The translations under genes were made by a program, and so were the position numbers. From NCBI RefSeq assembly GCF_000496595.1, contig NC_022793.1, positions 372,001 through 436,000 of the forward strand: 64,000 nucleotides of DNA, written 5' to 3'. How positions within the stretch are numbered: position 1 is the stretch's first letter; each line of letters begins with the position of its first letter. Source of the DNA: Candidatus Liberibacter americanus str. Sao Paulo. GTDB taxonomy: Bacteria > Pseudomonadota > Alphaproteobacteria > Rhizobiales > Rhizobiaceae. Positions 58,993 through 64,000 of the stretch are shown piece by piece. The notes below the pieces were generated by a model that was given only the letters and a program-made list of their open reading frames with translations, was not told where the DNA came from and ran no database searches.

Positions 58993-61521
58993 TCAAAATA
59001 TCATTTTTTTTATTTTTTTTATTTCCAGTTTTTTATTAATAATCTGTAAAGCTTCATCAAGGCTAATTTCTTCTGGGTTTATGTTTTTAGGAATACTTGC
59101 GTTAATTTTTTGCCACTTGATATAAAAACCATAACGTCCATCATGAAGAGTAATTTTCTCTCCATTTGGATGAATTCCTATAGTACGTTTAGTATCTTTA
59201 GATTTATTTCTTGATTGTTTATTATCTTTTTCTTTTTCATTTATTTTAGAAACTGCTTGATCTATATTTATTTCAAGAACTTCTTCAATTGATTCCAACT
59301 TGGTATAACGATCATTATGATTTAGATAACACCCATATTTACCAATTCCGGCTACTATTCTTTGACCGGTTTCTGTATGGGTTCCTATTTCTCTAGGTAA
59401 TGATAGTAAAGAAATTGTTTTTTGAAGATCTATCTCTTCATTTTGCCAATTTTTTGGTATTGCACAGCGTTTAGCATTTTTCCCATCTCCCCTTTGTACA
59501 TATAATCCAAAACGTCCAGATCTCAGAGTTATAGGTTCATTAGTTAATGGATCTGTTCCAAGTAATGATTGTTCTGGAATTTCTATTGTATCTTTTTGGT
59601 TTGATGTTAATTGTCTAGTATAGTTGCAATCTGGATAGTTTCTGCATCCAACAAAAGCTCCATATTTGCTAAGTTTTATTGATAATTGATGCTTTTTACA
59701 GGCAGGGCAGTCGCGACTTTCTTCGTTGTTTTCCATCTTAGGGAATATGACTGATGATAATGTGTTATTGAGAACATCCAATACGCTAGAAATTCTTAGT
59801 TCTTTTGTATTGTCAATTTTTTGAATAAAATCTTTCCAAAATTCGCTTAGAACCTCTTCCCAATTAAGTTTTCCAGCTGATATTTCGTCAAGTTTTTCTT
59901 CAAGTTCTGCTGTAAAATCATATTCTACATATTTTATAAAGAAATTTTCCAAAAATGCTATAACTATTCTACCAGTATTTTGAGGTAAAAGTTTTCTTTT
60001 TTCATATGTAACATATTGTCTTTTAGATAGTGTTTCTAAAATTGACGCGTAAGTAGAAGGTCTGCCAATTCCTAGATCTTCCATTTTTTTAATCAAAGAG
60101 GATTCAGAGTAGCGAGGAGGGGGATCAGTAAAATGTTGATATGCCTCGGCCTTTTTTGCTAATAGTTTCTCGTTTTTTTTAATATAAGGGAGTAATTTAT
60201 CATCATCATTGGCTTTATCTTGATCATTTTGAAGGTCCCAAACTTTTAGAAAACCATCAAAACGTAAGTAAGATCCAGTTGATCTCATATTTGCACTTTT
60301 ATTTTCATAAATTGCTTCAATATTAACAGTTGTTCTCTCGAATTCAGCAGATGACATTTGACTGGCGACGCTGCGCTTCCATATGAGATCATAAAGCTTA
60401 AATTGATTTTCAGTAAGAAATTTTTTAATTTGTGAGGGTAAAAACCTAAAATTATTAGGTCTTATTGCTTCATGTGCTTCTTGGGCGTTTTTAGCTTTGG
60501 CGGAGTATACCCTAGATTTCTCTGGAAGATAACTACTTCCGAAATTTTCAACTATAGAAAGGCGCACTTCTTCAAGAGCTTCAGATGACATATGCACACC
60601 ATCTGTTCTCATATATGTGATTAATCCCACATCTTCTCCGTTTATGCTGATTCCTTCATATAATTTTTGTGCTATTTTCATAGTATCTGTAGCAGAGAAA
60701 CCTAAGTTGGACGACGCAGCTTGTTGAAGAGTTGATGTGGTAAATGCTGGCCAAGGATTACGTTTAACGGATTTAGTTTCTAATGTTTTGACAACGTAAT
60801 TTGCTTTTTCTAAGAAAAAGACGATCTCATCTGCTTCTTTTTTATTCTTGATAGATTTTTTCTCAATACGTTTCCCATTAAATTCTATGAGACGTGCTAT
60901 AAAACTTTTTCCTTCTTCTGTTTCTAATAATACAGATAACAACCAATATTCTTCAGATACAAAGCTTTCAATTTGAGATTCACGATTACAGATTAAGCGA
61001 AGCGCTACTGATTGTACCCTGCCTGCTGATCGTGCGCCTGGAAGTTTACGCCATAAAATTGGAGAAAGATTAAATCCTACCAGATAATCTAATGCACGTC
61101 GTGCTAGGTAGGCATTTACTAGATCTGAATTGATATCGCGAGGATTATTCATAGCATTAAGCACTACTTGTTTTGTTATCGCATTAAAAGATACTCGTTG
61201 AATATTTATAATCCCTAGTAAATTCCTTTTTTTAATAATATCTAGGACGTGCCAGGATATGGCTTCTCCTTCTCTATCAGGATCTGTAGCTAGAATTAGT
61301 GTTTTGGCGGATTTAACAGCTTCTATAATATTTTCTAAGTGTTTTTTAGAAGATTTATCAATTTCCCAGATCATTGCAAAATTTTTTTCAGGTATAACTG
61401 ATCCTTGCTTAGCTGGTAAATCACGTATGTGACCGAAAGAAGATAATACTTTGTAGTTCGGCCCGAGATATTTACTTATTGTCTTTGCTTTTGCAGGTGA
61501 CTCTACTACTATTACATCCAT
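58993..61521 (-). CDS. topA: DNA topoisomerase I
   Basis: Relaxes negative supercoils. The 842 residues include the TOPRIM domain (VIVVESPAKAKTISKYLG, ILATDPDREGEAISWH), RSAGRVQSVALRLI, the active-site tyrosine in LITYMRTDGVHMS and a C4 zinc ribbon (CPACKKHQLSIKLSKYGAFVGC). Repeated C-terminal modules (LRSGRFGLYVQRG, LHDGRYGFYIKW) follow. It is complete. The order pyrC-plsY-dprA-topA is conserved in Rhizobiales. Confidence 0.97.
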   Translation of the reverse strand: MDVIVVESPAKAKTISKYLGPNYKVLSSFGHIRDLPAKQGSVIPEKNFAMIWEIDKSSKKHLENIIEAVKSAKTLILATDPDREGEAISWHVLDIIKKRNLLGIINIQRVSFNAITKQVVLNAMNNPRDINSDLVNAYLARRALDYLVGFNLSPILWRKLPGARSAGRVQSVALRLICNRESQIESFVSEEYWLLSVLLETEEGKSFIARLIEFNGKRIEKKSIKNKKEADEIVFFLEKANYVVKTLETKSVKRNPWPAFTTSTLQQAASSNLGFSATDTMKIAQKLYEGISINGEDVGLITYMRTDGVHMSSEALEEVRLSIVENFGSSYLPEKSRVYSAKAKNAQEAHEAIRPNNFRFLPSQIKKFLTENQFKLYDLIWKRSVASQMSSAEFERTTVNIEAIYENKSANMRSTGSYLRFDGFLKVWDLQNDQDKANDDDKLLPYIKKNEKLLAKKAEAYQHFTDPPPRYSESSLIKKMEDLGIGRPSTYASILETLSKRQYVTYEKRKLLPQNTGRIVIAFLENFFIKYVEYDFTAELEEKLDEISAGKLNWEEVLSEFWKDFIQKIDNTKELRISSVLDVLNNTLSSVIFPKMENNEESRDCPACKKHQLSIKLSKYGAFVGCRNYPDCNYTRQLTSNQKDTIEIPEQSLLGTDPLTNEPITLRSGRFGLYVQRGDGKNAKRCAIPKNWQNEEIDLQKTISLLSLPREIGTHTETGQRIVAGIGKYGCYLNHNDRYTKLESIEEVLEINIDQAVSKINEKEKDNKQSRNKSKDTKRTIGIHPNGEKITLHDGRYGFYIKWQKINASIPKNINPEEISLDEALQIINKKLEIKKIKKMIF

Positions 61522-61804
61522 TATCTAAATCTCTAAATGTCAACACACTCACAATAGTCTTTCTCTGAAAGTATTACTTCCTAACAATATTGCAATAATT
61601 TAATTTATTACATATAGATATATTTTTTTATTTGAATAATTTAGCATATAATATGCGATAGATTTTAAAATTATATTTTTATTATTTAGTTATGAGGATA
61701 ATAATATCTATTATTCCTAAAATAAGTTTTTTCTAGATAGATTATGATGATAAAATCGTTTTTTTTCTTAATTTGAAGTATTATTTTAATATGTAACTAG
61801 CAGG

Positions 61805-62953
61805 TTATTCCTCCTTTAATGACACCATTCCACCTGGATGATGGCAAATACGTCCAGCTAAATCTAGTTCTAAAATCGCAAGATAAACTATTGGAGCTTC
61901 TATCCCCGTATGTTGAATAATATCATTTATATAGATTGGCACGCTATTTAAAGATTGTGATATTCTTATTCGGTCATTTTGATCACCCTCTGGATTATTT
62001 GTGATATTTATTCCTTCCATTTGATTTGAATAGCGTGGTGATGAGAAAAAGTTTTTTTCTATTTGTGGAGATAATATTTGGATTACATCAGAAGAAGATG
62101 TTATAAGAGTCGCTCCTTCTTTAATGAGTTGATTTGTTCCTTCACAACGGGGATCTAGTGGAGATCCGGGGACTGCGAATACTAATCTTCCGTATTCTCC
62201 CGCGAGCCTTGCTGTAATTAGAGAGCCTGATTTCTTAGCAGCTTCAACTACTATTAATCCTAATCCTATACCGGCAATAAGTCTATTACGTCGTGGAAAA
62301 TTATGCGATCTAGGTTCTAATCCAAAAGGCATTTCACTAATTGCTACACCTTCATTATCACAAATTTCTTCTAATAAACTTAAGTTTTCAGGAGGGTATA
62401 TGCAATCTAATCCTCCCGCCATTGCAGCTATTGTTCCTGTTTTAATAGTAGCACGGTGAGCAGCAGTATCTATGCCAAGAGCTAAGCCAGAAATGATTGT
62501 ATATCCTTCTATTCCAATTTCATGTGCGATTTTTTCGGTAAATTTTATTCCACTTATTGATGCATAACGAGCACCTACTATTCCTATAGAAGGTTTTTCG
62601 CTAGTTATTTGTGTATTCCCTTTGACGGCTAATATGGGAGGAGGATTATCTATATAACGTAGAGCTGGAGGATAACTTGGTTCACTAATAAAAACAAAAC
62701 TTGCTCCAAATGATTCTGCTGTTTGTAATTCTTTTTCTGCTTCTTCTCTTGAATAAATGTGAGTTTTTTTGCTTTTCCCGCCTCTCCGGGAAAGCTCAGG
62801 AAGCATCTCAATGGCTTGTTCTGCTGATCCAAAATAATTGATCATATCTCTAAAAGTTGCGGGTCCTACATTATCGCTTCTAATCAGACGTAACCAAGAA
62901 ATTTTTTGTTCATACGTTAATAGAACTCCTCTTTTTTTATGATTGCTTTTCAT
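61805..62953 (-). CDS. dprA: DNA processing protein DprA
   Basis: Loads RecA onto incoming single-stranded DNA in transformation and may act in other recombination. The 382-residue protein shows the Rossmann-like core: IGIVGARYASISG, ISGLALGIDTAAHRATI, MAGGLDCIYPPEN, SHNFPRRNRLIAGI and VVEAAKKSGSLITARLA. It appears intact, while comEC and comF in this window are broken. It overlaps plsY by 17 bp. Confidence 0.94.
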   Translation of the reverse strand: MKSNHKKRGVLLTYEQKISWLRLIRSDNVGPATFRDMINYFGSAEQAIEMLPELSRRGGKSKKTHIYSREEAEKELQTAESFGASFVFISEPSYPPALRYIDNPPPILAVKGNTQITSEKPSIGIVGARYASISGIKFTEKIAHEIGIEGYTIISGLALGIDTAAHRATIKTGTIAAMAGGLDCIYPPENLSLLEEICDNEGVAISEMPFGLEPRSHNFPRRNRLIAGIGLGLIVVEAAKKSGSLITARLAGEYGRLVFAVPGSPLDPRCEGTNQLIKEGATLITSSSDVIQILSPQIEKNFFSSPRYSNQMEGINITNNPEGDQNDRIRISQSLNSVPIYINDIIQHTGIEAPIVYLAILELDLAGRICHHPGGMVSLKEE

Positions 62954-63581
62954 TAGAATTACTTTTTTTTAAAATAATTTTTGTTTCTACTCCAGCAATC
63001 AAACGTTTTATATTATCTATATGTTTCCAATATGATATTACTGTCATTATAGTAAATATTAATGTAATACTTATTTCTTGTGATGTTATCCAGAGTACTA
63101 TTGGTATTGTAGATGTTGCAGCAAGAGATGATAATGATGAGTAGTGGGCTATTAAAATAAATATAATCCATATTATTGCAAAAAATAAAGCTATTTTGGG
63201 ATTGAAAGCAATCAGAAATCCAACGTATGTAGATATTCCTTTACCTCCTTTAAATTTCAGCCAAATAGGGAATATATGCCCTAAAAATGCTGAAAATCCT
63301 GCTATATTGCCTGCATCACTGTTAAACAGTTTTGAAGCAATTATAACAGCAATAGTTGCCTTTATTGCGTCAAAGATAAGAGTAATTAAAGCAAGTTTTC
63401 GATTGCCTGTTCTTAAAACATTGGTAGCGCCTATATTGCCAGAGCCAATGTTACGTATATCTATGGAACCATTTATGCTTGTAAGTAATAACCCAAAAGG
63501 TATAGAACCAATAGAGTAACCTATGATAATTGAAGCTATATTTATAACCAGTTCATATGATAAAAGTGCTGATAATTCCAT
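62937..63581 (-). CDS. plsY: Glycerol-3-phosphate acyltransferase PlsY
   Basis: Inner-membrane enzyme that acylates glycerol 3-phosphate from acyl phosphate, starting phospholipid synthesis. The 214 residues have several membrane segments and the family motifs GSIPFGLLLT, RNIGSGNIGATNVLRTG, FLGHIFPIWLKFKGGKGI. It follows pyrC directly and overlaps dprA. Confidence 0.95.
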   Translation of the reverse strand: MELSALLSYELVINIASIIIGYSIGSIPFGLLLTSINGSIDIRNIGSGNIGATNVLRTGNRKLALITLIFDAIKATIAVIIASKLFNSDAGNIAGFSAFLGHIFPIWLKFKGGKGISTYVGFLIAFNPKIALFFAIIWIIFILIAHYSSLSSLAATSTIPIVLWITSQEISITLIFTIMTVISYWKHIDNIKRLIAGVETKIILKKSNSNEKQS

Positions 63582-63584
63582 AGA

Positions 63585-64000
63585 CTAACTTTCTAGTGAG
63601 TAAACAAGATTTCCTGATACATATGTTGCGACTACTCTTCCTGAAAAAGATTCATTTTCAAAAGCCATGTTACTATAGCACGATATATCATTATCTAATT
63701 TTGCAATCCACTGATGATTTAAATCTATTAAAGTTATGTCTGCTTTCTCCCCGGGTTTTAATGTTCCTCCAGGAATATTAAATATTTGTGCGGGATTTGT
63801 CGACATAGATTTTATTAGTTTGTTAAGTGATATTTGCTTTTCATGAAATAGACGTAATGCTGCTGACAACATTGTCTTCAATCCTATTGAGCCGAAACTA
63901 GCTTCAGAAAAAGGTAATTTTTTTGTATCATCTTGTCGAGGAGTATGATCTGATACGATTATATCTATATTTCCTTTCGCTAGTGCATCAATCATATCAA
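63585..64000 (-). CDS. pyrC: Dihydroorotase, 3' part
   Basis: Pyrimidine synthesis enzyme, cut by the window edge. The visible C-terminal part contains IIVSDHTPRQDDTKKLPFSEASFGSIGLKTML, with the conserved DHTPR segment, and the closing strand GTLKPGEKADITLIDL. The reading frame is open to base 64000, so the gene starts outside. It is 3 bp before plsY. Confidence 0.92.
   Translation of the reverse strand, partial: DMIDALAKGNIDIIVSDHTPRQDDTKKLPFSEASFGSIGLKTMLSAALRLFHEKQISLNKLIKSMSTNPAQIFNIPGGTLKPGEKADITLIDLNHQWIAKLDNDISCYSNMAFENESFSGRVVATYVSGNLVYSLES

Noticed and set aside
1..64000. Prophage, insertion sequence or integrase
   Set aside because: No transposase, integrase or phage structural gene was found, and no terminal inverted repeats bound any segment. 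The short duplications are too small and lack element features.

Overview
The window is a low-GC, gene-sparse stretch of an alphaproteobacterial chromosome of the Rhizobiales type. The gene content fits the psyllid-vectored, phloem-limited genus 'Candidatus Liberibacter': an ATP/ADP translocase, a MarR regulator next to an L,D-transpeptidase (ldtR/ldtP), a choline-type ABC transporter, a reduced porin and rhizobial gene orders with long AT-rich gaps. I assign only the genus; the species is not resolved.

Layout. 1-1341: comEC broken by an in-frame stop. 1605-9354: gltA, parC, hemB, ldtR, ldtP. 9439-13627: glyA followed by ribD-ribE-ribH-nusB. 13685-15687 (minus): an orphan TrpG-like amidotransferase, a cation diffusion facilitator and queF. 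16311-19199: choXWV-type importer. 19437-28420 (minus): rpsF-rpsR, rplI, dnaB-alr, radA-cvpA-purF-SDR. 28937-36448: secA (minus), then argJ, mutT, a small membrane protein and the ATP/ADP translocase. 36802-39672 (minus): a methyltransferase and lepA. 39877-44927: infC-rpmI-rplT and pheS-pheT. 45595-52598: porin, two tRNAs, rlmE, cpdR, metNIQ and a peroxiredoxin. 53726-55268 (minus): a duplicated coiled-coil lipoprotein locus, one copy intact and one decayed, then tRNA-Leu. 56014-64000: frameshifted comF, mltB-like transglycosylase, asd, topA, dprA, plsY and the 3' part of pyrC.

How it fits together. Most genes are core replication, translation, envelope, cofactor and amino-acid functions. 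Uptake systems (ATP/ADP exchange, choline or betaine, methionine) suit life inside a nutrient-rich host cell. Genome reduction is visible directly. Two DNA-uptake genes (comEC, comF) are broken while dprA is intact. A TrpG-like domain survives without a TrpE partner or a clear start signal. Several short tandem duplications lie in or beside genes.

The least explained item is the lipoprotein pair at 53.7-55.3 kb. It is a repeat-built, lysine/alanine/glutamate-rich predicted surface or periplasmic protein family, with an 84-bp tandem repeat in the intact copy and a frameshifted, signal-degraded paralogue beside it. No rRNA, prophage, insertion sequence or CRISPR array was seen.
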